Shown one piece after another: positions 1 to 11,469 of a DNA stretch of 64,000 nucleotides; positions within the stretch are counted from its first letter, which is position 1, and each line of letters begins with the position of its first letter. A program made the translations under genes and the position numbers. Source of the stretch: Tanypteryx hageni (taxonomy: Eukaryota; Arthropoda; Insecta; Odonata; Petaluridae). The stretch lies in contig CM054112.1 of NCBI GenBank assembly GCA_028673005.1, positions 28,064,124 to 28,128,123 of the forward strand, in the 5' to 3' direction. The notes beneath the pieces are model-generated. The model ran no database searches, had not been told where the DNA came from, and was given only the letters and a program-made list of their open reading frames with translations.

Positions 1-236
1 GCCAATCGCTGGCCGTAGGTGTAAACCATTCCTTTCACTCCACAACAATGTCACAAGTTGTCCCTTGTGCTAAAATGTTTCTCATTACATAGTAATCCAG
101 TCTAGTATACATCCGCTGTCAGTTGTTCACACAGTCCACTGTGGTCTGCTGTCAGTTGTCCCACATACTAGTCAAGTTCATTGTTATTTTAGTTATGATA
201 TTTAATCAATATTAAATTGTCTTTATATATATATAT
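1..236. repeat. probable internal part of a pogo/Tigger-type DNA transposon, cut by the mariner at 237
   Basis: No coding frame is recognisable here. The sequence resumes after the mariner insertion at 1586 and runs to a right end 'cttctactg' before TA at 1722. That end resembles the terminal sequence of Tigger-type pogo elements (established family knowledge). I infer that 1-236 and 1586-1721 were once contiguous. The other end of this element would lie left of the window. Confidence 0.3.
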
Positions 237-1585
237 ACACAGGGTGTTTCAAAATTATGTATACACAATTTAAAAATTTATATTTCGTGAACCAAATGTA
301 CAATTTGCACAATTTTTCTTTTATTTTAAAGCTTAAATGCATAATAATGTTTGCAATGAACAAAACTCAAGTAAGATGTTCAAAATGTCCATCACCAGCA
401 CTGATACATACGCGACATCTCTCTTTAACAGAATTACATACTACAGTGCACAAGTCAATAGAAATTCTGTGTGCTTCTTGCTGTATTGCCATCCAAAGAT
501 CCTCCAATGTTTGCGGTTTCTGACCGTAAACTTTATCTTTTAAGTATCCCCATGCAAAAAAATCTAAAGGAGTGAGGTCTGGAGACCTTGGAGGGCATTC
601 AAAAGCACTCCCCCTGCGGTCTATCCATTGCTCAGGAAATTCATTGTTCAGGTACTCCCGCACAGTTGTATGAAAATGTGGGAGTACACCATCCTGTTGA
701 AAATACACCAATCTATCCGGAAACATGGTTCTGATATTAGGTACTGCATGATTTTTTTTACATATCAAGGTAACTTTCTCCATTAACAGTGCCATTAAAT
801 CTGTAAGGTCTGATTATTCCACGAGAGGATCGTCCCATCCACACAGTAAAACCTGGTAGATTGACATCTTTCTCCAATGTGAAGTGTGGATTTTTACCTG
901 CCCAGTAAACGCAGTTATGACGATTCACATGGCCATTCAGCTTGAACGTGGCTTCGTCTGACCATACAATTGAATCTTTAAAAGCATCGATTTCACCATT
1001 TTTTCGAATGTACCACCCACAAAATTGTGTTCGTCAATCTGGATCATCTTCTTAGATTGAATGCAGTAATCGAGGTGTAAATGCCTTCAATTTTATGTCC
1101 TTTAGGATTCTAAAAACACTTGTATGGCTCAATTGTAGCTCACGTGAACACTGTCTTGTAGACTTCCTTGGGGAGCGGGTAATTGCACCTCTGTCAGCTT
1201 CAACATTTTCGATATTTCTTGACGTTCTTTTTCGCCCACAGCATGTCTTGTTGATATTGTTCACATTTCCATGTTCCTCAAATTTATCACGCAGACGTAA
1301 TCGTTAGACGAGTTGGTGCTTTTGTTCCATATTTTCTTTCCCATGCACGCTGAACGTCTGTGACGTTTTCAAATTTCCAATACCATTTTAGATTTAACTT
1401 TCTCTCATTGAAACTCATCTGCATGTTCTCCATCGTTTCCATGGATATTTGTAAATAATCAAACATTGTTAAAAAAATTAATTTAATTTGCTTTAAAATA
1501 AAAGAAAAATTGTGCAAATCGTATATTTGGTTCACGAAATATAAATTTTTAAATTGTGTATACATAATTTTGAAACACCCTGTGT
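237..1585 (-). mobile_element. Tc1/mariner-superfamily DNA transposon with ~94-bp terminal inverted repeats
   Basis: The left end (237-330) and right end (1492-1585) are near-perfect inverted repeats beginning 'acacagggtgtttcaaaatt', and both are bordered by TATA-rich sequence, consistent with TA target use. The interior is filled by one degenerate minus-strand transposase. The element is 1.35 kb, normal for the superfamily. It sits inside an apparently older Tigger-like sequence. Confidence 0.85.
367..1442 (-). pseudogene. Tc1/mariner-superfamily transposase, frameshifted
   Basis: Three minus-strand frames together read as one transposase. The N-terminal helix-turn-helix region (1442-1290) has FNERKLNLKWYWKF. 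The second frame (about 1285-1055) holds CGRKRTSRNIENV and an RILKDIKLKAF segment. The C-terminal catalytic part (about 1050-367) contains SDEATFKLNGHVNRHN, FQQDGVLPHFH and PRSPDLTPLDFF. The acidic residues fit the D...D...D triad of the IS630/Tc1/mariner fold; 42 residues separate the QQD aspartate from the LDFF aspartate, longer than the DD34D of classic mariners and close to DD41D-type families. Frame changes near 1285 and 1055 make this copy non-coding. I chose the start at the MET near 1442, just inside the repeat. Confidence 0.8.
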
Positions 1586-1721
1586 ATATATATATATATA
1601 TATAATATTATATATTTAAAATACAGACGTACTTTTCTATTGGTTCTCTGATTTAACCGACCTTTTCGATTAACCGACTAACTGCTGGTCCAAACCATGA
1701 CAGATAAGAGGGCTTCTACTG
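1586..1721. repeat. right end of the Tigger-like element interrupted at 237
   Basis: The text runs through 'cgattaaccgactaactg' and ends 'cttctactg' before TA, resembling pogo/Tigger termini. It is separated from 1-236 only by the mariner. Confidence 0.35.
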
Positions 1722-1733
1722 TAGTTTTAAATA

Positions 1734-1900
1734 CAGTAAAACCCCATATTTATGTTATCGGAATATACGTTATCCCACTATTTACAACATTTTATATGGG
1801 TCCCATCAATTTTCCTATGATTTCAATGTAATTAAGACCCTGTATTTACATTATTTCATTTTAAGTTTTCCCACTATTCGCGTCATTTTACATTATAATT
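1734..1900 (+). repeat. pogo-like MITE left end
   Basis: After a TA at 1732 the sequence begins 'cagtaaaaccccatattt', the same opening as the stretch at 4682. It continues with repeated 'ttatcccactatt' and 'tttcccactattcg' boxes. No matching right end was found, so it may be a solo or decayed end. Confidence 0.35.
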
Positions 1901-2955
1901 TTCATTTTTTAAAAACAATTTAGCATGCGATTCCCAACATTTTAAATGTTTTTCGAGATAGCTTTGCAAAAAAATCCTAATTCTTTTGGGCGAAGATTTC
2001 GAAAACGGCAGCAGAGTAGGAAATATGAGGCAGAAATATGAACTTTCTTTTCAAAACAACACTCGCTTTAACAGATGTTACTTGGGAACATCATACTTAC
2101 AGACAAATATATGTATGAACTCTTTTGGGTGAAAACTTCAAAACCTCATGCGTTAATCACACTAGCAGAGCATAAACAGCGCACCTAGATACGGAAATAC
2201 TATTTACACTATTTACTCTTTGAACCAAGTATGAATGCTATTGAAAATATGTTCAAGTTTGGCGCTATCATGTTTTAACCCTGGTAAATACATATTTTAG
2301 TGTCCCTTATTATTTTAATAGTAAACCTACCATATTATAGTGTCCCAAATTATTTATAAGAAAAATTCAATAATATAACCTGAATTCTGCAATTATACGT
2401 ACCTCAAAATAGGGTTGGGTTAGGAGATGGTTTCATTTTTTATTACTAATTTAGCATCTCAAAAGTTGTGATCGGGAACCACATCGGAGAAGTGTGATGG
2501 GTAATTCGAGAGCTTATGTTAGCCAAAATATATTTTTTCTGAAATGATTCTTGGCCGAGCAAAATGCCCCTTTGAGGAAGAACCAAAACACTTCAACCAA
2601 CTTACCCAACCTGTGGAAGTCGTGCAAAATGCAAGACCTCTAAAAGCCCAGAATTCTAATTTCAATTTTTTTTCTTCATATTCTGAATTTAGAAGGTAAT
2701 TAACATGCAAATAAGCAATAGTCATGGAAAATTAAAAAAATTATCGTTTTAAACATATTTTTGGCTGTGGTCGAAAACAACCGTTTGGGTTAATGAGGTA
2801 TGAAAATATCAAATTCGGCTTAGTTTTTTCATTCTTCAAATAAAATCTGTAAACACAAAAAGTAAACAAAAAATAATATTTTCAAGGAAAATACTAATAT
2901 TCTACGATATTTTAAAACTTTTATTGCAAAACCTTTATTTGACATTTTTGAATAA

Positions 2956-3162
2956 TTAGTTATGATATGATACAAAGCATTTATCATGCAAGGCAACATT
3001 GCAGCTTTCACATGCAGTAACAGTTTTACTTTTACAATAGGCACAATTTCTCCTTTTTTGACCCATTAAAACCGTATGCCTTCCCACATCTCTTTGGGAC
3101 TGACTTACTCTATTTTTTTGTACCGTCCCGGATTTTTGCGCTTTGTCCCATAGTTTGTGCAT
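2956..3162 (-). pseudogene. piggyBac-type transposase, C-terminal zinc-finger fragment
   Basis: The minus-strand frame reads GQKRRNCAYCKSKT then CESCNVALHDKCFVSYHN. The spacing C-x2-C, C-x2-C, then C and H matches the cysteine-rich domain at the C-terminus of piggyBac transposases, which binds the terminal repeat (established knowledge). The upstream catalytic region is not found to the right, so only the tail of the gene remains. TTAACCC strings at about 2274 and, reversed, at about 2785 are possible remnants of piggyBac ends, but I could not pair them. Confidence 0.6.
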
Positions 3163-4679
3163 AGTGCATCAACTAGTTGTCGGATAAATTCTAGCTTATC
3201 TGATTTGCATTCTTCATGTATGTCATGTGTTACTTTTTGAAACTTCACTTTTAGTGTTATATTGTTGCATTATCTGTCAGCACAAATATAAAGTAAAGAG
3301 CTTGATTGCTTTTTCCATTAAAGAAATTTGCAAAAATAATCCTAAATTCTAAAAATTAGCACAAAAATGCCCTAGCTGTATTATGTTACATGAGTTGATG
3401 ATATTATGTAGCTAATCATTCTTCCTTTATTTGAATAAAAAAGCAATTCAAGGGAAAAATGAATATTTGCGTAAGTTTTCTAAGATTGAACCTTATATAG
3501 TAAAATCCCATGGGACCTATGCTGTGCCGATTAAACTTGCTAACTAAAGTTACATTTATTAATAAATGGCTTGACCGAGTTAAATATTGCAGTCAACTTT
3601 AGAAGCTGTACTAAAATTTTATATCCTGTGTCATGGTTTAAGAATTTGTTCTTTGATATTGTTAGGATTTGAGGAGACTAATTTCATGCAAAAATTTATT
3701 ATGCACCATTTGTTTGTTTTATGGGTCTAATAATTGTATTGGCTCATTTATTCAATACTGCTGGCATTATTATTCTTTTATTCACAGAGTATACTGCTCA
3801 TAAGTTGAATTAATTGGCTCCAATTCTCTTGAGCACAGGAGGAATTAGCATAGTGGGGCTACTGTAATAATGAAAGGGTTTTCTTATTTCAAATAGTTTG
3901 TTGTCAGCTGAAATGGAGAAATTGTGTTGCAAGTAAAGGAGACTTAGAAAAACAAGAGAGATTATTCAGCAGCAGAAAAGAGGAAAAATAACAGCAATGA
4001 TGAAAAGAAAGTGCTGGAGCAGTGATCTGGGGGTGAATGCGAGAATTTTTTAGCAAAAAAATACCTAAAAAATCACCCTAGTCCAACATACCTAAAATAA
4101 TGGCCAGGTGGAGTGCATGGACTTATTGATAAGAAATTGAAAAACAGGTTTAATTTGTATTTCTTTTATTGCATTACTAAAAACATGTATTGTACACAAA
4201 GAACAATAAAGAAATTTGTTTTTCATTTGGTGTCTTTCTTCTTTTGGTCTTAGAATTTTTCCTGGAGTCCAGAAAACATGACAATAATTACAATTATTTT
4301 TCCATAAAGTGCAGAAGGAAAAAATCCGTCAACCCTTCATCCTGTCCAAACATGGGTGCGAGAGTAGTCGGTGTACAGCACTAGAAAAGATGAGATGAGG
4401 GAAGATTAGACCCAGTTGCTACCAATTCTGGTTTGTTCGTAAAAATAACATGGCAGTAATTAAAATGTGAATTGTTACATTTGGATTTAAAAAAATTATC
4501 TATTCACAATTGCTCTCAATCATAACTCATAGTAATTGGAAAAGATGAAATTATTAGAAAAATTCGGTGGATGGAATTTTAAAAGAACTTATAAAGTTAA
4601 AGTTGACTAGCTTCCTCACAAGACATGAATCATCACAAGAAAATTTATAATTAAAATTTCATCCTATGTATGAAATAAG
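3163..4679. other. A+T-rich stretch without recognisable gene
   Basis: Short unrelated frames only. No inverted repeats, tRNA boxes or transposase motifs that I can support. Confidence 0.4.
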
Positions 4680-4681
4680 TA

Positions 4682-4790
4682 CAGTAAAACCTCTTATTTA
4701 CACTTTTCTATGGACCTGGGAAAAGTGTAAATCGCAGGAAAGTGCAAATTGAGGGAAAAGTAAAAATAGCTGATTTTCCTTTTAAACTTG
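4682..4790 (+). repeat. pogo-like MITE left end
   Basis: Preceded by TA, it starts 'cagtaaaacctcttattt' and contains alternating 'aaaagtgtaaat' and 'aaagtgcaaatt' boxes typical of short pogo derivatives. It shares its first bases with the stretch at 1734. Confidence 0.35.
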
Positions 4791-4913
4791 CTCATTTGTT
4801 ACAGTAAGACTAACAATAAAATCAGTGTTAAAAGACCTAAGTTTATAAAGAGTATCTATTTATTTATTTACTTAACCAGCATACTTTTTTTAATAATATT
4901 AAAATAGGTGCTG

Positions 4914-4989
4914 AATTAAAATGCTAGTATGTATAGTATGCTTGGGTTTCCTTTACATTCCTCACATTATATTTGTCTGGAATATTGTA
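4914..4989 (+). repeat. dispersed repeat shared with 63691-63764
   Basis: About 75 bp beginning 'aattaaaatgctagtat' and ending near 'ttatatttgtctggaa' recurs at 63691 inside a MITE-like element. The two differ by scattered substitutions, so they are diverged copies of one family. Confidence 0.6.
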
Positions 4990-5006
4990 CATTGACGTAG
5001 GTATAT

Positions 5007-5518
5007 TTACTTCAGAAACAACATACATTTCTGAAGCTTGAATATTGTCCGTTTTTTCCGCCCTTGAGCTATGACTATTTTAAAATTCATATAATAACTT
5101 GGTCGGATTCCTCTGTTAACCTGGGATTTGGAAGAATCTTTTTTCTCAACATGATCAGCATCCTTTTTGTCACCCAATGTTAAAATAATGGATGGGTAAA
5201 AACTTGCTAAAGTAGGCACATAGAATACACAGACGCACTGATAGCTTCAATTCAATGATTAATGAGTTCAACCACCTACTGAATTCGATCTATTCTCGCC
5301 TCAGACGCTTTTCAAGTATATTGAAACATGTACGCCTAATGTGTCTACAATGTAACAAGTATCTTGTATCACTTAACAGACGTCCAGAATATACGGTGAT
5401 TTTTCAAAACACGATTTTACGATCTTTTAAAATCACTAAAACTTTAATATAACGCAGGGGCTACTTCTAAAATTTCAGTTTTTGGAAAAAACACCACGTT
5501 ATATTCAGGACAATATGG
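5007..5518 (-). mobile_element. pogo/Tigger-like derivative, same family as 49569-50310
   Basis: Read on the minus strand it begins after TA (5519) with 'ccatattgtcctgaatata' and continues through the same sequence as the nested element at 49569: the 'tttttccaaaaa' box, 'gattttaaaagat', a decayed 'gaattcgatctattctc', and a coding remnant (5219-5007) with FYPSIILTLGDKKDADHVEKK and NRGIRPSYYMNFKI. That remnant precedes the DDE domain in the other copy; here the DDE part is absent, so the copy is truncated at its low-coordinate side. Confidence 0.7.
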
Positions 5519-5643
5519 TAATTTAAATTGCAACAAATTAACTTGAATTTAATTAAAAAACTGTGGGAACCAAGGGGCAGAATTTGATTAGAAAGGGTTA
5601 AGAAGGAAAGCCAAGAAATATTGAATTAAATGAAGAAGAGGAT

Positions 5644-7140
5644 GTGGAAGAAGATCAGCTAGGACCAAGTATTCTCGAGTCTGAAGTTAAAAGAGCAATT
5701 GATGACATGAAAAGAAGGAAGGCTGTTGGGAGTGATGATATACCCGTGGACGTTCTCAAGGTTTTAGGGTCTAAAGCAGTTAAGCAACTCACAAAATTTT
5801 TTAACCAAGTATATGATACTGGCATATGGCCTGAAGATTTTTTAGATGTTGTGATGGTACCACTGGAGAAAAAGAACAATGCAAAATGTTGTAAGGATTA
5901 CAGAACTATCAGTTTAATTTCTCATACAGCTAAAGTTCTAACCAGAATAATAACCAAAAGAATTGAATGTAAAATAGAAAAGGAGCTGCAAGATAATCAG
6001 TTTGGTTTTAGAAGAGGAAGGGGGACTAGAGATGCTATAGGATGTATGAGGATGATGATAGAAAGAGCGCTAGAAGTCAATAAAGGTATGTATTTTTGTT
6101 TTGTAGATTGGGAGAAAGCTTTTGACCGAGTGAAATGGGATAAAATGCTGGGTATTTTAAACAAAATAGGAATAGATTGGAAAGATAAAAGACTGGTTAA
6201 AAACCTTTACTTTGATCAAAAGATTAGAGTCAGGGTTGAAGGAGAAGAAACAGAAAGTACTTCAATAGGGAGGGGAGTGAGGCAGGGTTGTCCTATTTCA
6301 CCAGCGATATTTAATATTTATGCAGAAACAATAACAGAAGAAGCGTTAATGGAAGAGAAAGGATTTAAGATAGGAGGTGAAAGTATTACCACCATTAAAT
6401 ACGCAGATGATCAGGGCTTAATAGCAGAAGGCGAGAAAGAGCTTCAGAGGATGACAGACAGACTAGTGGAGGTTGGCCAACAATATGGAATGAAGATCAA
6501 TGCTGAAAAAACGAAAGTCATGGTGGTTTCAAAGGAACATAAAGAATTAAATATAATGGTAAATGGCCAAAAATTGGAACAAGTAAGTAGTTTCAAATAT
6601 CTCGGCAGTATTTTAGCACAGGATGGAAGTAGTACACAGGACATCAGAAGTAGGATTGCAATGGCAAAAGCAGCATTTAACGAGAAGAAGGAGCTTCTCA
6701 CAAGCAAGAAAATAAATTTAGAAACAAGGAAGAAATTAGCAAAATGCTACATATGGAGCATAGCTCTTTATGGTGCAGAGACGTGGACGGTAAGGAGAAA
6801 GGAGGAAAAATATTTAGAAAGTTTTGAGATGTGGGTATGGAGAAGAATGATGAAAGTGAAATGGACAGAGAGGAAGAGAAACGAAGAAGTATTAGAAATG
6901 GTGGGAGAAGAAAGGACGCTAATAAAAACAATCAGGAAAAGAAAAGCAAATTGGATAGGGCACATATTGAGAAGACAGTGTTTACAAAGGACGATCTTAG
7001 AAGGAAAAATTAGTGGAAGAAGAGGAAGAGGGAGAAAAAGAATAGGAATATTAGATAATATAAAGCAGGGATATAATACTTATAGAGGTATAAAAGAGGC
7101 TTCTAGGGAGAGAGAGAAATGGAGGCAGCGATTCAGTTAA
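5644..7140 (+). CDS. non-LTR reverse transcriptase, open but N-terminally truncated
   Basis: A 498-codon uninterrupted frame. There is no genuine ATG start (it opens at GTG within a longer frame), because the element lost its 5' half. RT motifs in order: IPVDVLKVLG and VVMVPLEKK near residues 35-80, FGFRRGRGTRDAI near 120, FCFVDWEKAFDRV near 155 (first catalytic Asp), RGVRQGCPISP near 215, and KYADDQGLIAEGE near 255 (catalytic DD). The thumb and C-terminal part hold FKYLGSIL, ALYGAETWT and KRKANWIGHILRR. The enzyme would copy element RNA into DNA at a nicked chromosomal target. The motif set and relation to endonuclease-bearing copy 2 fit the RTE/BovB-type group; the clade is inferred by eye. 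The intact frame suggests a fairly young insertion. Confidence 0.88.
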   Translation: MEEDQLGPSILESEVKRAIDDMKRRKAVGSDDIPVDVLKVLGSKAVKQLTKFFNQVYDTGIWPEDFLDVVMVPLEKKNNAKCCKDYRTISLISHTAKVLTRIITKRIECKIEKELQDNQFGFRRGRGTRDAIGCMRMMIERALEVNKGMYFCFVDWEKAFDRVKWDKMLGILNKIGIDWKDKRLVKNLYFDQKIRVRVEGEETESTSIGRGVRQGCPISPAIFNIYAETITEEALMEEKGFKIGGESITTIKYADDQGLIAEGEKELQRMTDRLVEVGQQYGMKINAEKTKVMVVSKEHKELNIMVNGQKLEQVSSFKYLGSILAQDGSSTQDIRSRIAMAKAAFNEKKELLTSKKINLETRKKLAKCYIWSIALYGAETWTVRRKEEKYLESFEMWVWRRMMKVKWTERKRNEEVLEMVGEERTLIKTIRKRKANWIGHILRRQCLQRTILEGKISGRRGRGRKRIGILDNIKQGYNTYRGIKEASREREKWRQRFS

Positions 7141-7143
7141 AAC

Positions 7144-7180
7144 CTGTCTTCGGACAGAAGCATGATGATGATGATGATGT
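7144..7180 (+). other. 3' terminal UUCG hairpin and ATG-repeat tail of RTE copy 1
   Basis: CTGTC (7144-7148) and GACAG (7153-7157) pair around TTCG. Two bases of coding overlap aside, this lies directly after the stop codon. The (ATG)n tail follows at 7160-7180. Copy 2 has the same stem with a TACG loop. Confidence 0.75.
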
Positions 7181-7182
7181 AT

Positions 7183-7989
7183 TTCATATAATTCCGGGAT
7201 GAAATGGGTTAATGCCACGGAACAGTAGAATTCGTGTAGATGTGATTAATATTTTATACATATCTAGGATAAATAACATTACGTGTATTGAAATTGCAAT
7301 GGCTACAAAAGTGAAAAGATATGCTTAAGCTATTAGTTATTAACTTCAGGTGATTCATTACACAAAAATGCATGGAAACCAAATAGAAGCACGTCATTTC
7401 GGTCCACCTCTCACAGAAAAAAATGATTTGTGAAAAGAGAAAACGAGGACAAACTGAAGCTAATGGGATAAGAGAAACATAGTCTTTGTAAGGCTGGTCT
7501 TAAATGGCCACAACTAAAGAAGAAATGATGGATAGTAGAACAGAGGAAGTTTGGTATTGTTATAGCAATCAAAATCATTATGTACCAGGCAAAAAGAGTT
7601 GCAGAAGGAGGACTAATTGAGCATACGTATCGTTTATACATATGCTCTGTTCCATTTATTATTTATCCCATTATATTAAAATATAATCTTGAACTTAAGT
7701 TTAAGTAAGTACTATTGGTAATGGGTATCTATATGTGCAACGTCTGCAGCACATTCTGACAGCTTTAATTAATACGACTGCAAAGTTGAAGCAGGGCACA
7801 TTTAGCTATACAAATCTTGAAGCAATGATATATGTTTCAGATCATCCCTATTTATTTTACAAATTAAGTTTATCTAAAACATTATATTTAACTGTTATCA
7901 CGCCATAATATTTTCTGTAAATGTTGCTGGATACGGACTTAATCACAGCTGTAAATGATACATGACATGGCTCTTCGTAAATGCCTTGG
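7183..7989. other. A+T-rich stretch without recognisable gene
   Basis: No supported coding, RNA or repeat feature. The frames seen here are short and motif-free. Confidence 0.4.
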
Positions 7990-8079
7990 TGAACCAAAAT
8001 ACATTTTTCCTGAAAAATCTTGTAAAAACACCAAGGTGCGTCTTATACTGTGGCGCATCTTATATGCCACGAAATATGG
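7990..8079 (+). repeat. right end of a pogo-like MITE
   Basis: Internal direct boxes 'gtgcgtcttatactgtgg' and 'ggcgcatcttatatgcc' are followed by 'acgaaatatgg' and TA (8080). This is the style of right end seen in the other pogo derivatives of the window. A left end was not identified. Confidence 0.35.
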
Positions 8080-8547
8080 TATATTGCAATTGACTATTGG
8101 CAAACATCTTTCCTCAAACATGTTGCATTTCAAAGGGTGAACATATTATTAGCTGCATTTACCAATACTTTGCCTAACTTCTATTAATGTAGCATAAATG
8201 TTTATGCTTTTTATTGCTTCAGATGATCAAACTGTAAAATTTCCTATTTGTTGAGGTGAAGAGTTCCCGGGTTTCCTATTTGTTTCGTTAGGTAAAATTC
8301 CTGCTTCCAAACATCTACTTTTCCCTGAACATGCAAAATATCTATTGTAGAAAAATATGGTAAAATGTTTTACACTCCAAAAACTATTGCCTCTGCATGA
8401 ATAAATAGATCAAAAGGACACATTGGAATGTCACTTGACACCTTGGAATACAAACAGGAATATTAATCCAACAATCAACCTCATAAATACTACATGTAAA
8501 GTGGGAAGCTCATTCCTTCTAATTTGTAACAAAGTGATTACACTCAC

Positions 8548-8642
8548 CCCTATTATTCCTTGGTCTAACAAAAGATAACACGAACAGGAAGATCCAGGAT
8601 GTCAACTGAGCGGTAGACTGCATGTCCAGAATGTCCATGCTT
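8548..8642 (-). CDS. first coding exon of an unrecognised minus-strand gene
   Basis: On the minus strand a polypyrimidine tract and 'ttgtttcag' acceptor (8643-8645) precede an ATG at 8638. The frame reads MDILDMQSTAQLTSW, then IFLFVLSFVRPRNNRG, and closes at a strong donor, G|GTGAGTG (8547-8541). The exon gives about 30 residues with one hydrophobic stretch (IFLFVLSFV), perhaps the start of a membrane segment or signal anchor. The product is unknown to me, and I found no convincing next exon between 1 and 8540, so later exons may lie left of the window. Acceptor, Kozak-like 'aagcATGG' and donor together support a real exon; the alternative is a chance frame of 30 codons. Confidence 0.45.
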
Positions 8643-8645
8643 CTG

Positions 8646-10486
8646 AAACAACAGAAGAATCAAATCAGAAATCTCACACCACAGAATGCCATGCTGATAC
8701 TAAGGCCACTTGTTATACTCTTGCTTTCCTCATGTGAAATCATTCTACTATTTTTCAGAATTAAATTTCATGTTACTCTTTTATTTGAAGATTTTAAATG
8801 AAGAAATGGAGTCAAATTACCTCTTTGTACATTTATCAAAGCAACACTTCTAAGTTGCTCAGGTAAACCCGAGTATTTGATTAAAAATATACTTGAATAT
8901 TTATTGATTACAAACCTTCATATCAACATAACTAAACACATGATTAATATTTATGAATCTTTCCATAGATAATTACGTGCATTAATAATTTATGAAATAC
9001 TCGAAGACTAAGAAAATATCTCCTCTAGCTCAGTGGAACAAAATCTTTGTGATTAAAAATTCAGAGAAAATCTGCCTTGGTCAAGATGTGTGACATTGCA
9101 TCCATCCCAAATGATGGTCTATTTTAATTAATACAATGCAATGGTATGATACCATTAATATTCACCTCAGGTTAAATATCTCCATATAACCAAGTCTTTT
9201 ATTTCCATAAGTTAAGAACACTTCTCATAACATGAAATCACATGACAATAAAAATTTATTTATGAAGGCATTAACCTGATAACACACATCGAATTTGGCA
9301 TGGATAGCGTTATAGTAAGAAGTTGTACATCCAGGCCAAGGTGTAACAACACTGCTTTAGACTTTGACAGTTATAGGAATAATAACTGCATTATAAGCCA
9401 AATGGGATAAATTTTATATTTATTATTGTATGTATGGAATTTTCTATTACAGAAGAATATTTTCTGAAATATCTATAACAAAGTATCACCCCTCCCTAGC
9501 TACAGATGAATTACATACATAAATACTGACCAAACTTTCACTTTTGATTGTAGGTTTTCAATCTAATTTTCATTTGTATAACTAATAGCGAAAAAACTGA
9601 TTTAGAGTTAAAATTTAGAAATGTTAGAGAATTCAATCACTTTTACACAATCTAGAGTGTGGATAGGAATAAGAAGGTGGCTAACAAAAAAGTCTTATTA
9701 CCAAAAGAAGCAGCAACAGGAATTTGAACCAAAGAATTTTTACTGTGAAGAAAATTCTGAATATAAGGTGATAAAGTTACTCTTCCTGAGTGAAACAAAA
9801 ATATTTCTAAAAGCAATAATATGTTATTAAACCACTTGCCCACTTCCTCTAAATAGCCTATTTTAATGTAACATTACTAGCAAGGAGGACAGCTAATTTC
9901 CATCGATGAAGGAATAGGAAAACTTCAAGCCTAAAACAATGAGCCAAGTAAATAAATATTAAGCAAATCCTTTTACTAAAAAATGTTACCCTTTTTTATA
10001 AAAAGCTTAATTTGAGTTGAATATAAAATAGCAATTGATTCTGCTTATTTTCAAAAATTTTCGATAGCAAATGCTAAAAAATGTGTGAATAAAACTGCTT
10101 AAGCTAAATTTTTTTAAGTATATGCTTGACATCTTTTAAGTGTGGTGAGGGGCTGGCTAAAAATTTATCAAGTTCATTTTTTAATATATTGTTGATAATA
10201 TTACCAAAACTAGTGACATGGCTCAGTTTATGATTTCAGGGAAAGTGAAATAAAACATGAAAAAAGATGAATGCCAATAACTAATGAATACAAAAATTTA
10301 TTGCAGTGTTTTACAGAAGAATATGGAGAATGTACTTCAAATCTGTTTCTACAACAAAATCAAGAGAAAATATTTGTTTTAAAGCAAATTAAAATAATTA
10401 AATGTTTTTAAATATGTATTACAGAAAATGTATGATGAAACTATCATAAACAAGTGAGAGAAGAATCACAGAGCTTTTTCATTAAA

Positions 10487-10491
<5 letters not shown>
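8646..10491. other. probable intron/intergenic A+T-rich DNA
   Basis: If the leader exon near 13232 is joined to the exon at 8548, all of this is first-intron sequence. I see no coding or RNA feature in it. Confidence 0.3.

Positions 10492-10555
<64 letters not shown>
10492..10555. repeat. (TA)n microsatellite
   Basis: About 32 uninterrupted TA units. Confidence 0.98.
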
Positions 10556-10561
<6 letters not shown>

Positions 10562-10769
10562 TTTTTAATCAATCATTTATTCAGCCATTAGCCAGTACAA
10601 GACCAGAATAGGCGTAGTCAGTGGTAGACACAATTAAAAGATTGATTATTACAAAGAGAGACATATACATAACATACAAATATTTACATAACATGAGAAA
10701 GAAGGGCCACAGTAATACATTAGATACTTTGAAAAGAAATGTCTATATCACCTTCCAAGTATTGATTTA

Positions 10770-11465
10770 CTGAATAAAAGGCCTTTTCAGCAAGCCATGA
10801 AAAAACAATGGACTTGAAGATTAATATCAGCATTAGACAGCCAATGCTCACCAAAGCACAGGATGTGAAGCACATCAGATTTTAAAAACAATTCTATCTC
10901 TTCAACCTTGTTCCACAGAGACTGAAGATTCAGGTGACCAAACTATCTTAAGTTCATTCAAATCAGGTTGTGATGAGATACCAGGGATAGGAAAAGAACA
11001 GATATTACCATTTTTAATGACAGGAATATCACCTTCACTTCCTAGTCATATTGTCTTTGGTTAGCTGATCCCACGACATATTTCAATATGTTGTCACATG
11101 ATACTGAAGCACTCAGATGACTCAAGTAAATTCATGCACGTTTAGGTATTCCCATAAACTTGTCATGGCTATTATTGCATCCTTGCACTCGTTAGTATCT
11201 TACGTTTACTTTTCCTTTGGATTGTGATAAAACCATTGTTGTCAAAAGGGGAATGGTCGGAAAAATTAGAATTTGCCTCACTATTGTCTTCTGCTTACAA
11301 TGAGGAATTGGCTGGATGGGTGGAATTGAATATGCTTTCCACAATTTTTCCCAAAATATCGGTAGCACTGGGAACACATGGTGGGTCATGAGCAGTAGGA
11401 CACCTTGGACCACGTCTCGCCTTCGCCTCCTTATCACTTGAGATCTGCTGCTTCTCTTCAATCAC
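10770..11465 (-). pseudogene. non-LTR retrotransposon fragment: end of ORF1 and start of endonuclease
   Basis: On the minus strand, about 11460-11200 carries a basic segment reading NNGFITIQRKSKRKIL, resembling the end of LINE gag-like ORF1 proteins. Farther on (about 10910-10800) the frame reads NKVEEIELFLKSDVLHIL followed by CFGEHWLSNADINL. That corresponds to the N-terminal part of the APE-type endonuclease of jockey/CR1-like elements, where a Glu of the E-H-W-L block helps bind metal (family knowledge). Stops and frame changes are frequent and the RT is absent. It is a decayed, truncated copy of a family different from the RTE copies. Confidence 0.55.
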
Positions 11466-11469
11466 AGAT

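Larger units (their letters stand above)
5605..7182 (+). mobile_element. RTE-like non-LTR retrotransposon, copy 1, 5'-truncated
   Basis: Homology to copy 2 (29.3-32.5 kb) starts abruptly near 5605, immediately after in-frame stops, and continues to a shared 3' end: a short hairpin and a run of ATG triplets (7160-7180). The endonuclease half is missing, as expected from incomplete target-primed reverse transcription. The pogo derivative at 5007-5518 lies just upstream. Confidence 0.85.

Noticed and set aside
6444..6965. Several minus-strand frames of 65-87 codons
   Set aside because: They are shadows of the A-rich coding strand of the RTE reverse transcriptase and have Ser/Phe/Leu-rich compositions typical of antisense frames.
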